This document shows, piece by piece, positions 37,588-48,863 of a stretch of 64,000 nucleotides of DNA; position 1 is the stretch's first letter, and each line of letters opens with the position of its first letter. Origin of the DNA: Ochotona curzoniae (lineage: Eukaryota > Chordata > Mammalia > Lagomorpha > Ochotonidae); assembly GCF_017591425.1 (NCBI RefSeq), contig NW_024466218.1, forward strand, positions 16,816,001-16,880,000. Reading direction: 5' to 3'. Made by a program: the position numbers and the translations under genes. Under the pieces are notes generated by a model, which was not told the origin of the DNA, made no database searches, and saw only the letters and a program-made list of their open reading frames with translations.

Positions 37588-37690
37588 TTTCTTCTCCTCC
37601 TCCTTCTTTTCTCCTCATTCTCCTCTCCGTCTGTCCTTATCCTTTTCTTTCTCCTCCTCTCCCTCTTACTTCTTCTCCTCCTCCTGCTCC
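37588..37690. repeat. Polypyrimidine (CTC/CTT) tract
   Basis: About 100 bases of almost uninterrupted C and T on the plus strand, with repeated CTCCTCCTCC and CTTCTCCTCC. It directly abuts a minus-strand SINE on its right. Capable in principle of triplex (H-DNA) formation. Confidence 0.85.
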
Positions 37691-37973
37691 AACATTAATT
37701 TACTTGAAAGTTACAAGGAGAGAAAGGGAAAGACCAAGATCTTCCATCAGCTACTTCATTCTCCAAATGTGCAGCTGGGCCAATCTAAAACCAGGAGCCT
37801 GGAGCTTCTTCTGGGTCTCCCATGCAGACGCCTGTTTTAATTACTTGTACTGTCTTCCTCTGCTTTCACATACCAGAGACCTGGATGGAGAAAGGAGTAG
37901 CTGGAACTGGAACCAGAACCCACATGGGATGACCATGACAAGGTAGTGGTTTGATCTGTGACATCAGAGTGCT
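37691..37973 (-). mobile_element. Old CSINE
   Basis: TAATTTACTTGAAAGTTACAAGGAG tail side, GATCTTCCATCAGCTACTTCATTC, GGAGCTTCTTCTGGGTCTCCC, ending AGTGGTTTGATCTGTGAC. Confidence 0.82.
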
Positions 37974-38300
37974 GATCTGTAGAGCACTTTTTCAATTATA
38001 GTAGTTTAAAAATAAGCTACACAAGAAAAGTAGACATAATAAACAATACTGTGTATAATTTCATGACAAAATTCCCCTATTCCGACACTGGTTCCTTACT
38101 GTGAAGCTCACTTTGGTAAATTATAGTTTGGTGACCAACTCTTGAGAATCTCATTCAGCTAGGTTTTAGGCTCAGAACTGCTTTCATTTAATGAGTAGTA
38201 CCTTCGCTCAAGGGACTGCCACCATTTCTTTTGGTTGTCACATGCTTGTGGCACTGCAAACAGACATGTTCTCCTACCAACTGGACAGCAACCCTAATGG
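37974..38300. other. Unassigned segment left of L1 block
   Basis: Should hold the end of the minus-strand L1 3' UTR if that copy were complete, but no match to 33290-33693 is visible. Unassigned. Confidence 0.4.
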
Positions 38301-38613
38301 TTAGTGCAAGAGAGGGTGGGAATCCAAAGTTGGAACTAAGTAAGGACCAGAGAAGCTCCTCCCCCGAGTCCCAAAGGAAGTTTACTGTTCTGTTTCTGAG
38401 GGCCGCTCAGGGCTCCTGGCTGTTGTTTCAGTGACATTAGATCCAATAAGGAAGGATCTGGGCTTCTTCCATCCCATTTGGGAGATCTGATAGGAAAACG
38501 GAAGACCTCAGCGTTCTCAGCCTATGAGGGCACTCCAATGCTCCATGGTCTCCTTGGCAGTTGGGATATATTCCTTGGTGTCTGTACTGATGGTCCTTGT
38601 TGAGAGTCTGGGA
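38301..38613 (-). mobile_element. LINE-1 3' UTR, part distal to LTR
   Basis: Closely matches the reverse complement of about 32990-33290: GCAAGAGAGGGTGG, CTCCTCCCCCGAGTCCC, GAGGGCACTCCAATGCTCC are shared. Interrupted at 38614 by the LTR; resumes at 39036. Confidence 0.82.
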
Positions 38614-38619
38614 GTCTCC
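38614..38619. repeat. Target-site duplication of LTR, left
   Basis: GTCTCC, repeated exactly at 39030-39035. The uninterrupted copy at 33k has a single GTCTCC (in reverse) at this point. Confidence 0.95.
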
Positions 38620-39029
38620 TGTGGGGAGTGGCCGACCCCACATGTATGTTAGGTGGTCACAAGATGGCGGCTGGCCAAGGGCCAGGAGGTGGGATTTGTC
38701 CTGCCAGTAGGCAAACAGGAAGTCACAGGGATAGGCTAATGCCCCCCACCCCCACTGCGATTGCTGGCCTATCAGATAGCGCCAAGTGGACCCACGGGGA
38801 GAAGTGATTGGTGGAGAACTGTATATAAGTAGCCCGCTTTCAGCAATAACCCCTTTTTGGTTCGCCTTCCCCTTTTCATTCCCCCTTCTTTTCGTTTGGT
38901 TTTTCGTTTGCTCGATTGTGCGTTTGTTTGTGTGTTCCTATGCTGTATGAGCTGGTTGAGGTGGCGGTTCCCGTTTTTCCAGGACCTTGAGATTCCTCCT
39001 CATTTTAGTGTTGCTGCAGGGCGGCGACA
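38620..39029 (+). mobile_element. Solo LTR of an endogenous retrovirus (class II-like)
   Basis: A 410-bp insertion that starts TG (TGTGGGGAGTGG) and ends CA (GCGGCGACA), flanked by exact 6-bp duplications GTCTCC. The related L1 block at 33k lacks it, so both ends are defined by comparison. A TATA box (TATATAA, 38822-38828) gives the plus orientation. AAGATGGCGGC at 38660-38670 fits the YY1 consensus. TG...CA ends and 6-bp duplications are typical of ERVK/IAP-like betaretroviral elements, and the start plus early AAGATGGCG layout recalls IAP LTRs. No viral genes or second LTR are present, which fits loss by LTR-LTR recombination. The family name is inference. Confidence 0.93.
38822..38828 (+). 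promoter_or_regulatory. TATA box of the LTR
   Basis: TATATAA about 200 bases into the 410-bp LTR, the usual position at the U3 end. Transcription would proceed rightward. Whether it is active cannot be told from sequence. Confidence 0.7.
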
Positions 39030-39035
39030 GTCTCC
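39030..39035. repeat. Target-site duplication of LTR, right
   Basis: GTCTCC, identical to 38614-38619. Confidence 0.95.
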
Positions 39036-39795
39036 AGGATTGGGATACAAGCCTCCTCCTGTCCTCCTGCTCCACTCTGGGGTCTCCCACCTCCTCTGCG
39101 CATATGACCTCCTGTTAAGAGGCTGTCAGGATCGCTCTTAGATTCCACTGTATGTCTTTATACTTTTTGCCAATGTCTAATACAGATTCGAGTCTGCTGT
39201 CTGTAAGTTACCTGTTATAATCTTGATAGGTCATACTTTGTATCTTCCTCACACACTCTAAGAAGGCAAAATATTTCTCTGCTTTCCTGACCCATTATGG
39301 AATAACATAGGGTGTTAAAAGCATATCAGGATTTTCAGTTCTTTGATGTAGATCACAGGCAATCTGTCTTTTATTGATTGCTGGTTCATTGATTACATCA
39401 CAATATCTTATTGCATGTGATAAGGCTGTTTGAAATATTGGCAAGGTTCTTGATAGGAAGCACAGTAGCCAGGACACAAACAAGCACCTGTATGAAATGT
39501 GAAATTCACAGGGAAGATTTTGTCAGCTAGCTCATGAAGTTGGTGTTAAATGAGCATTTTAACTTTCAGGTATAAGGAATATTATGTGTCATTTGTCTTT
39601 CTCTCTCTGGCTTATTTCACTCAACATGATATTCTATAGTTCAACCATTTTGCTGGAAGGGAACAGCTTCTGTCTTATAACTGCATAGTATTCTATTGTT
39701 TGTTTTCCACATTTTCCTTATCCATTGATCTGATGATGGGCACATTGATTGATTACAAGGCTTGCCTATTGGGAACAGTGCTATTATAAACATGT
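39036..39795 (-). mobile_element. LINE-1 3' UTR and ORF2 C-terminal remnant
   Basis: 39036-39284 matches the reverse complement of 32736-32985, including the GGAGGACAGG-type purine tract. 39590-39795 read on the minus strand resembles the end of L1 ORF2 and beyond: GTTTATAATAGC, GATAAGGAAAATGTGG and the YYA(V)I-like codons at GCATAGTATTCT reversed. It is 5' truncated near 39795. Confidence 0.75.
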
Positions 39796-40125
39796 CTAAA
39801 TAAGTCAAGGATAATTTTTAATTGGTGGCTATCTAGGCAATTCACTATTGTTTTGGTTGAATTAGCTGTCATCTGACCAGCCTAATATCAATTCCCTTCA
39901 GTGATAGAGATTTCCATTTTGTTGTACACAGGTGCCTATATTCCATTTACTTTTTACTTCTCTGTTCTAATAAAATGGTTTATATTACTCTATGATCAAA
40001 ATCTGTGATTTTCCCCTTTTATATCTGATTGTCTATGTTGCTTCGTTCCAATATATGGACACACTTACATGGAATCAATAATAGTTCATGTAAGCCTATA
40101 GTGATCTGAACCAGAAGAAAGTTTG
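39796..40125. other. AT-rich spacer
   Basis: Nothing recognised. Confidence 0.5.
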
Positions 40126-40437
40126 ATAAGACTGGCACTGTGGCACATCACCTACGTATGTAAAGCATCACTTAGCAGGCTAACATCATGCATCAGAGCA
40201 CTGTTTAAACTCTTTTGTTCTCCACTTGTTATACAGCTCCCTACCAATGAGCCAAAAAATCAGTGGAAGACGGCCTGGGTGTTTGGGTCTATGCCATCCA
40301 TAAAGGAGACCTAGTTTGAGTTCCTTGCTCCTGGCTTCAGCATTCCTGGCTCTTGCAGCCATTGGAGGAATGAAGCAACAGATGGAAGTTCTCTTTCTGT
40401 TTCTCCCTATTCCTTTTTCAAGTAAGTTAAAAAAATA
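40126..40437 (+). mobile_element. Old CSINE
   Basis: GACTGGCACTGTGGCACATCACC head, CAGCTCCCTACCAATGAGCC body, CTCCTGGCTTCAGCATTCCTGG and GAATGAAGCAACAGATGGAAG near the end. Older subfamily. Confidence 0.85.
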
Positions 40438-43041
40438 GATTTTCTTTGAGGAACAATGATTGATCTAGGTGAGATAAGGGTGAACTAGGAAGGGATGGAA
40501 GAAATGTAAGTCCAAATAATACTTATGCATTTGGCAAATTTAACAAGTTAAGGAGTTAAGATTTGTGAATTTCATCACATACAGATTATCCCTTTAGAAA
40601 CTGAAAACAAAAGAAAGCACAAAAATCAATTGCCAATGAAAGGCAAAATATTCAGTGTGCAGTGTGATGATTTTATTTACTCAAAATGGTTATCGCAATC
40701 TCATTATTTCAGCCATTACCTCCCATGTTATTCATGGTATCTCCAGAACTCATCTTATTCAGCTATTACACATTTTAGTTGTAAAATGGTTCCTATTCTG
40801 CTGCTGACATTTTCACCGATTTTGAACATATTTTTCTTCTATCTTTGAGCATAATTTTAACATAATATAAAGGCAGACTTTTAAGAATTATATTGTCTAT
40901 TGAAGAATGGTTATATTTTCATGTGTCATCTTTTAAACTATATACAATGTTGTTTTATATAAGTAAACTGTGTAAAATGGAGGAGCAGGGCTCAGCTTTG
41001 TCCTCTTAATGTAGAATTAACTTTTAATTTTGTGGTAATCAAATAAGTTTAAGTGAATTTTCAGTAATCAGACTAAAAAGGGCAAGGAATTTTAAATTTC
41101 TTTTAGTATTACTGTTAGTAATCTTAATGAGGTTGCAACTATGAATTAATTTTATATAAATTGCACTATTTACAGTCAATTAATTAATTCAAAGGAAGCT
41201 TTTAGTGTTCTACGTAGTCTTACACTTTGCTAGAAAATTAGAATCAAGGCATCAATAAGGTCTTACTGAATAAGAACTGTTGAGAGTAATAAGATTATAT
41301 ACACTCAACTGATACAAACTTAAATGAAGAAATTTGTTAGTCACTTCTTTTCCTAAACTAAACTCAGATTCACTGAATTGCACTGCTTCTATCTGTAAAG
41401 CAATAATATGATATCATTATCTGAATCACGAGACAGAAAAAAAATCCCCTTCATTTTCACATTGTCTCATAAACAGGCATGTCTTTAGGAATGACTTTTT
41501 ACTGACCAACTTGGCGATGTCTTACTTGACTCTCAACTTCCTCAATCTAATGCAGGGAGAAAGAAGGACTTTCAGAATATCCATTCCATCCTTTCCAGGT
41601 TCATTATCAGAGAATGTTTTTGAGTACTCTAACCAACTCTAACGTCGATGACCTCAGTGATGGTACTGCTGCTAGTTCTTCTAGGGAAGCTATTTACTGC
41701 CAACATCTGCCCTCTATATTCCAGGCAGCTTTTATCCAGACCACTCTTTCATCATGGCTTTGTGCCTGTGATCCTTATATATAACTATTGTATTTGATGC
41801 GATACTGTCTTGAATATATTCATAAATTCCAATGCAGCTACTTCTACTCTTATTATGTGTGACTTTCCACTATTACTTCTTCAGGAAAACATATCAACTT
41901 GTTTGCAGAAAAAAGGAAAAAAAAAAAACTAGAGTAAATATCCATGTTGAATTCCAGAATATTCTTTAAACTTGAACATTATCATGACATTCGTTTTGCT
42001 GTACACACAGAGATTCTTCAGAAAAATAATGGATACTAAGTTATTTTAGAATTTGCTGTAAACTAGAAGACCTTAAAAATATTTTTCATCTTTAATTTTT
42101 TATGCTCTACTTGAGCTCCAATGTTTATATCATTGCTATGTATCCAAGAACTGAGTGACTTGCAAGTTTGTTTCTTAGATTTTATGATATAGAAATCATA
42201 TCTTCTTGCTATCACACAGAAAATCGTGGAAAATGTGTTTTTACATTATTTTAAAATTTTATTTATTTTTGCTCTTATTTTTACTGTCTTTAAATCTATC
42301 CCTAAAATCTGTCTATTTTTTTTTTCAGCTAAAAACACCTTAGAATATATTAGACTTTAGAATGAAGGTGCCATTTGAAATTAAGTTCAACTTTCATAAA
42401 AATTCCAAAATTTGAAGGAATCACTGATTTTTCTTGCATGCACTTTTGCTTGCATATCCAAAGAGAATTTGAATGAGCAAACACACATCCACAAACTCAG
42501 TTCTTTTCTGTATTTAAAAAAAAATCTCATTTTCAGTTCTGCTAACACTGCTGACAGTTGGTGGAGAAATAAATTTTAGCAGTTTCCCTAATCTGTCCCT
42601 TCTTTCTGAAGCCACTTTTGTTTCTACTATAAAATCAGGTACTAAAACTTGCATGTATCTTTGTCTCTAGTCGATTTTAAAACTTTACAGTCTGATGACT
42701 TTGACGTACCAGGCAGTGTGCTTAGGTGACATCCTGCGGAAAGAATAACTACAACTTAATCAAGGAAATCTTCTTCTCATATGCTTGAATAACTGCAACA
42801 GCCCAAAACCAAAAATAAATGTAAATTACAAAGCAACACATACAGAAGTGTGTGAGAAAGCTAGGTACTCCAGATGAGCACAATAAACTGTCCTCATTGC
42901 ATATACACATAGCTATACAATTATTTATGTGGTATATTATAAATTACAAAAAAAAAAAAAAAGGATTAACACGAGCCAGAACTGTTAGTGATGATTTAAC
43001 AGGAATTTTAAGACTTGATCTGACATTAACAGGATGTTGAT
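40438..43041. other. SINE-free unique sequence
   Basis: About 2.6 kb, AT-rich, without a recognised repeat or gene; a short A-run occurs at about 42947-42962. Confidence 0.5.
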
Positions 43042-43130
43042 CGGGCCAGTCCTATAGTGCAGTGGGTTAAACTGATGTCAATAAAATATGCACTCTGGGT
43101 ACCAGTTTGTGTACTGGCTGCTAAGTCTTT
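43042..43130 (+). mobile_element. Old CSINE, 5' part
   Basis: CGGGCCAGTCCTATAGTGC head with GTTAAACTGATGTC and B-box-like region, stopping after GTACTGGCTGCT. Its remainder resumes at 43497. Confidence 0.8.
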
Positions 43131-43496
43131 GTAGATTCGTAAAGGGGAAATATTTTGATATTTCTCTTTTTAAAAGTTTTGTGTCTATCTAAAGAGAACA
43201 GATTTTATGTGTTCCATGTGTAAGTTCCAACATGACAAACTCTTTCACTCCTCCATTCTCCCTGATACCCTCCTTCCCTGTCTTAAACAAAATTTGCACA
43301 GACATAATTTAAATCCATTCTGTATTCACATTGTTAATTTCCCACTAACAAGTATGAAGTAACAAGACACAAGACCTCATTTCCACTGGAGTATAAACAG
43401 GAAATAAAAACAACGATTGCATCCCACAGTGACAAAGGTGTACTTTGATAAGTATGGTGATTTTCCAACCACATCCATTTTGCCAATAATCACAGG
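43131..43496. mobile_element. Unidentified insertion splitting a SINE
   Basis: About 365 bases separate the two halves of one CSINE, so this is likely an insertion. It includes ACAGATTTTATGTGTTCCATG and a CT-rich stretch (CACTCCTCCATTCTCCCTG). No terminal repeats or target duplications were found by eye. Confidence 0.5.
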
Positions 43497-43745
43497 ATCC
43501 AGCTTCCTGCAAATGCTCTTGGAAAGCTGTTGAAGATGGCCCACATACCTGGGCCTCTAACAACTCCTTGGAAGATGCCAATTAAACCTCTGTCTCAAGG
43601 GCTTTGGCCTGGCCAAACTTGGAGCTGTAGGCCCTTAGCTTTGTGGCAGTTCATCTCTGGCCGTGAGCATTTGGGATGTGAATGGTTATATAGGACATTT
43701 CTCTTACTCCATTTAAAACAAAATAAAAATATACACAATAAAATT
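43497..43745 (+). mobile_element. Old CSINE, 3' part
   Basis: Resumes GATCCAGCTTCCTGCAAATGC, GAAGATGGCCCACATACC, and ends near TTTAAAACAAAATAAAAATA. Continues the copy broken at 43130. Confidence 0.8.
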
Positions 43746-44683
43746 TAAAATAAGAAAATACCATAATTAAAAACCTCTAGAGCAAATCTTTTAAATCAAT
43801 GTTTTCTTATTTCAATATTGCATTTTTTCTAACAAGAAAATATGGAATTATGTGTATTTGAAATTTAAATAAGGACTTGTGTACATGAGATAATGTCTCT
43901 ACCCATCTACCTCTATGACTCAGCAAGCTAGACCCATGTTTATCATCTATTTATTAATTTACTCATACTATCTATACACACAAAGGAACAGACTGTGGTA
44001 TTCTCATGAATGCTAACTGTTCTGCATCCTATACAGATTCCTCCGAAACTCTGGGTGAGGAAGAAGAAATATTAGGTGCACTATAATTCAGTTGCTTCTC
44101 AAAACATTCAAGAGTTAGAGATGTTTCAGTTCTAAATTTGTCTACAAAAATTTCATGTAACATCAAACATAAAATTCCAATACATGGTAATGTACCTAAT
44201 GGATCCAAATCACATACGTGTGATCACCAGATTTGATGGAGCAAGGACCAACTGATAAATAAGAAATCAGAAAATTTCTACTAGGATTTCAATAAAACCC
44301 AACCTCAGCATCATTATTCTAGGAATACCACCATTCTAGTGTCTCTTTTGACATAATGGATATTGATGAATCTTCTCAGGTCAGGATCTCCAACTAGGAA
44401 AAATTGCTTATTCAGATGACCTACAACCTTGAAGCTGCCGAGTGACCCATAGTTCAGCTGCTCCAAACTTCTGAGGCTGCTTTAGGATGAAAATTACTAG
44501 AATTGCTCTGCTTGCAATAATTTGCATGTTATTTGGATCAATTCTTAGATGGAAATTGGAACTGAGCTATGTTGGAACATCCAAATATTTTGAGAACAGC
44601 AACAGTTGCAATATAGGCTCTCTAAATAGATAAGGTGAAAAGGTAGAAATTCATGATTTGGTTCACGTTACCCATTTTCTGAA
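43746..44683. other. Unique intergenic sequence
   Basis: Nothing recognised. Confidence 0.55.
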
Positions 44684-44970
44684 AAAGAATTATCTATTTA
44701 TTTAACATGCAGAGTTACAGAGAGAAAGAATGAGAAACACAAACATGAAGATCTCCCATCTTCAGATTCACTCCCCAGGTAGCTGAGATAGCCAAAGCTG
44801 GGCCACACAGAAGCCAGAAGCCGTGAACATTGTCAATGCTTATTACAAGACCGCAAGGTCCCAAACAATGAAACCCAAAAAACTATTGCTTTTCTCAGGG
44901 TGCTACCAGGCAGCTGGATCTGAAGTGGAGAACCAGGAAGTGAACTGTTTCTCGTATGGGGTGCCAGATA
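44684..44970 (-). mobile_element. Old CSINE, adjoining a younger one
   Basis: TATCTATTTATTTAACATGCAGAG tail side, GATCTCCCATCTTCAGATTCAC, GCTACCAGGCAGCTGGATC, ending CGTATGGGGTGCC. Its head is cut off where the next SINE begins. Confidence 0.85.
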
Positions 44971-44974
44971 TTCT

Positions 44975-45296
44975 TTTTAAGAAAGATTTATTTTTATTGG
45001 AAAGGCAGATATACAGAGAGGAGGAGAAAGAGAGAATATCTTCAGCCCGATGATTCACTCCCCAAGCAGCCACAACGGCTGAAGCTGAGCTGATCAGAAG
45101 CCAGAAACCAGGAACTTCTTTTGGGTCTATTCCTTGGGGCAGGGTCCCAAGGTTTGGGCCATCCTTGCCTGTTTTCCCAGGTCACAAGATTGGAGCTGGA
45201 GTGGAAGGTGGGCTGCTGGAATTAGAACCAGCATCCATACAGGATAAAGTCACACGCAAGCTGAGGATTTTACCGTTAGGCTATCATGCCAGGCTC
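44975..45296 (-). mobile_element. CSINE, near full length
   Basis: TTTTTAAGAAAGATTTATTTTTATTGG tail side, CAGCCCGATGATTCACTCCCC, head end TAGGCTATCATGCCAGGC. It directly abuts the older SINE to its left. Confidence 0.93.
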
Positions 45297-45462
45297 ATTC
45301 CAATGTGTTCTTATAATTGCATTTGAAAATTAAATTTATAGTTGAGAGAATTAAAAGAAATTTAAGGGTTTTAACTTCGTCCATTTCTTCTGACTCCAGA
45401 AGATAGCACAAATCATGTAGTGCAACTGAGCAATTTGAATTTCTGATTAACTCAATAAAGTC

Positions 45463-45645
45463 TATTTTTTTTTTTTTTTACAGAACAGAACTCAGTCATG
45501 AACGAAGTCATAGACTAACTTTCATTCAAGGAAGAGGAACGGAGGTTCCTGAAAGGCGCAATAGTGTCTGGAGACTCAGTGCCTCTTCTTGTGACAGCGG
45601 GAACTAAAGAGCCGCTCAAACGCACTGTTCAGGATAAAAACAAAG
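45463..45645. other. T-run followed by GC-richer unique segment
   Basis: About 16 T and ACAG, then about 160 bases of non-repetitive sequence (GAACGGAGGTTCCTGAAAGG, AGCCGCTCAAACGCACTG). Read on minus it is a unique segment ending in a poly(A)-like run, as in a short retrocopy; read on plus the T-run plus ACAG looks like a splice acceptor. Neither can be proven. Confidence 0.4.
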
Positions 45646-45649
45646 GAGG

Positions 45650-46060
45650 GTTAGTTCACTTTTCTCTTTGTAAAGTCATCTTTATTGGTATTTATTTGAT
45701 ACATAAGAACTTCACAGATTTAATGTGTGCAATTTGACGAGTTTGGGAGAATCTAACCATCACCAAAATGAAGAAGATTGATTTGTTATTGGTATCTGTT
45801 CAACACCTCCCAAAATTTCCCAAGGTTGCTAGTTTTCATTTTTTATTTGTTAGTTTATTTTTAGTAGAACTGTGTGGGTAAGAACACTTTATATGGGAAC
45901 TATTCTCATAAACATTTTAAAGTGCAAAAAGTACGATGCTATGCTGTGCAGTAAATATCTGGAACATACTGTACTCATTCCACAGCTGCTCATTGTTCTA
46001 ACATTGCTTCAAATTGAATTTATACTCTATGTGTATGTGAGATTTCCTATTACAGACATC
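45650..46060 (-). mobile_element. Ancient LINE-1 3' end (L1M type)
   Basis: TTTATTGGTATTTATTTGATAC, GTGTGCAATTTGACGAGTTTG, ACCATCACCAAAATG, GTAAGAACACTTTATATGG follow, in order, the familiar antisense pattern of old mammalian L1M 3' UTRs. Strongly decayed, no ORF. Confidence 0.7.
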
Positions 46061-48863
46061 ATGAAGTAATGATTTGTGTTTGTCCTCCTGACTATATAAT
46101 CTCACTTTGTGCATTATCCTCTAATTTAATCTGTGTTGTTGTAAACTATAGAATTCTCTTTGCTATTGCTTTCTTTTTGTTGTTACATTGACTTTGTAAG
46201 GGGCGTATTAATACATTAGATTCCTGGGGGTCACAGCCAATGCATGGTGATCACTACAATACATCTTTTGTCAATTTTGGTGTTAATGTGATATTAACAT
46301 AAAGACAGCAGATTCCATGTAGCTCATGTAAATGATTCTAAAAGTATGATACAGTGTGTGTCATTAGCTGGTATGGTGATACTATTAGTAATCCAAATAA
46401 TTATAGTCATATATATGAAAAATATTATATAATTGTATTTATCCCATTAAATCCTATTTCAAATACTAGGTAAGCCATAAGAAGTTACTTTCTTAAGAAT
46501 TCTTACTGATGTTAAATTACATGCTCATATGATTAACGTATGCTGTGTCCTCAAGAAACAATACACTTCATTTTGACATAAAATAAAGAACTGAGACACA
46601 CACTTTATCAAGGGGAGAATAGGAGGGGGATTCTATGATTTAATAGCTACCATTCATCAAGATATACTGTCAAGTGCACAGCTCCAAATTTATAACTAAG
46701 CCAGGGAAAATATATGATATGAAATTTAATTCTCATTTTCAGCTTTTTTCTACATGCTTAGAATTAGAGATTTGTATTTGAATAGAAAGATCGTTTTTCA
46801 GCAATTTAAAGAGATTATACTTTACTGGGGGAAAACATGTATAGATAAAGTAAAATCGATTGGAATTTGGACTTCCACATATCTGATTCCTTTCTTTCTT
46901 GCTTAAGATCAGAACCTAAAGAGATTTTTAAAAATGCAATTGATATGTAGAGAATATTCAAAATATTCTATCAGTAGGTCATTTATGCATGACTTTCCAA
47001 AACATTGCCAATGCATAGGTTTATAAATCTATTAAAATTTTTGATATGCATATTCTTTATTTCATTTTTTTCAATTTACCCCTGTATAAATGGCTGTAAA
47101 GATCAGACTTTTAAGTTGATCTCAAGGTCATATTTTATAGTATTAGTAAATTGTTGTTATAATTTCTATCTATTCCCTATGATGAAACTTGCCTTATGTT
47201 GTTATTAAGACATGTTAAACCAGTTTGCCCAGACTTAAAGAGTTTTGTATATACATTTGCTTGGTTATTGTGGTTGTTGCTGTTGAAACCTTAGGCAGAT
47301 GCTTCGTTAAATTCCTAATCTTGTCAGTTACAAACACTCAAACTTTTTTGCACCTGATATTTTTCCATGATTTGAAATACATGCCCATTGCCTGTTAAGT
47401 ATCCCAGCGTTCTCTAAAGGACACTCTGATTGCATAAAACATATTGCTGTATTAAAAAAAAAAATCCTTGGACATTTGTAGGACTATACTATTGAAATCA
47501 GTCTAGGGAAGTGAAAATTTTCAGAATGTTAGAGCATTGGTCTAGCTTGTTGAAGAGAGAACTGATGATTCATAGTGTCAGTGCAGTGTTCCTGGCCCTG
47601 CTTAACCCGAGGCCGGTGAGTTGTTGTAAGGGAAATTTCCAGTTTCCCACTACTATGGATTATAGAACTCTCTCAGTGCAAAGCTACGCTTTGCTTGTCC
47701 TTGAATTCTGGAAAGAAACAAGTAGAGGTTCATACAATGGCAGCAGTCTTATTGTTAACCTGAAACTGTGAAATCATGTAGAGAAAAATCTATCCAACGT
47801 GGGAAAAAAAAAGGACACATAAATTTAGTCTAAAAATAATGTGTTAGGAATGGAAGATTCAAATACAGGAAGACTTTTAGTCTCAGAAGAGAATTCACGT
47901 AGGTGACTTTCCCTGGCAACACTGATGATCTTTCCCATGTAAATCCAGCTCGCAGTCATCTGGCACAACACAAGCTGAAGGGTTCTGAAAGGAACAACCT
48001 GCGTTTGGTAGAAGTACGCTCTCGGAAACTTGAGATCTGATACAAACTCAGGGATGGGGAATTGATCCCGCTTCCTGGATGTCACACCTGGAAAACAACA
48101 CGTGGTCTGATCACTGACAGTGCAGATAATCCAGGCCCATAGGACATGGTCAGGCAGAGTCAATGTTTGCCATCTGAGCACTCTCCAGGAGAAGGCTCAG
48201 GGGGCTCAGTGGAACTACAGAGCTGCAGAGGAAGTGTGTGTATGTGTGTGTGTGTGTGTGTGTGTGTTGGTAAGAATCCCGGCAAACTGTTTGAAAATAC
48301 AGGATTACGTTGGGCTGTGAGGGAATGGAAGGTTGGGACCAAGTATATTCTAAACAGAATTCAAACGTAATGATGACAACTGCATGCATGTTTCTCATCA
48401 TGGCTAGCCGTTGTGTTCAGAAAAAAATGACAGGTTTTTGGAGATGAGGAAAGAAGTCAAGAGAAATGAGTTCTTAGAGAACGAGCAAATGATACTGGTA
48501 GTTTCTTACCTTACCTTGCTCCATTGTGTTTCACAGGTTACTTTTGCCCTCATTTTCACAAGGCAACAGAAACCATTATAAATTTTCATCATCTTTTTAG
48601 AAATCTCATTGCAGATTCTCAATTTATCCATTTCTGAACTACTAACTCCATGTCATATTAAACCATTCACAAGACCAAACTATGTGAAGATGAAAATAGA
48701 TATTGTCATTATTTAGACAGTTCAGAATATTAAAACACTATAAAATTACTTAGATACTGCCTGTGTGCCAATTGTGTGCCAATCACGCTTGGGGAAGTGA
48801 TATGAAATTCTCTATGCACTAGCTGGTTATTTTCTGATTCCAGGATTTCCCTGGTAACTCATG
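46061..48863. other. Unique intergenic sequence
   Basis: No transposon recognised. Contains a GT microsatellite at 48233-48267 and a 118-codon minus-strand open frame (47825-48181) without a familiar domain. Confidence 0.5.
48233..48267. repeat. (GT)n microsatellite
   Basis: About 16 GT units with one interruption (TATG). Confidence 0.92.
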
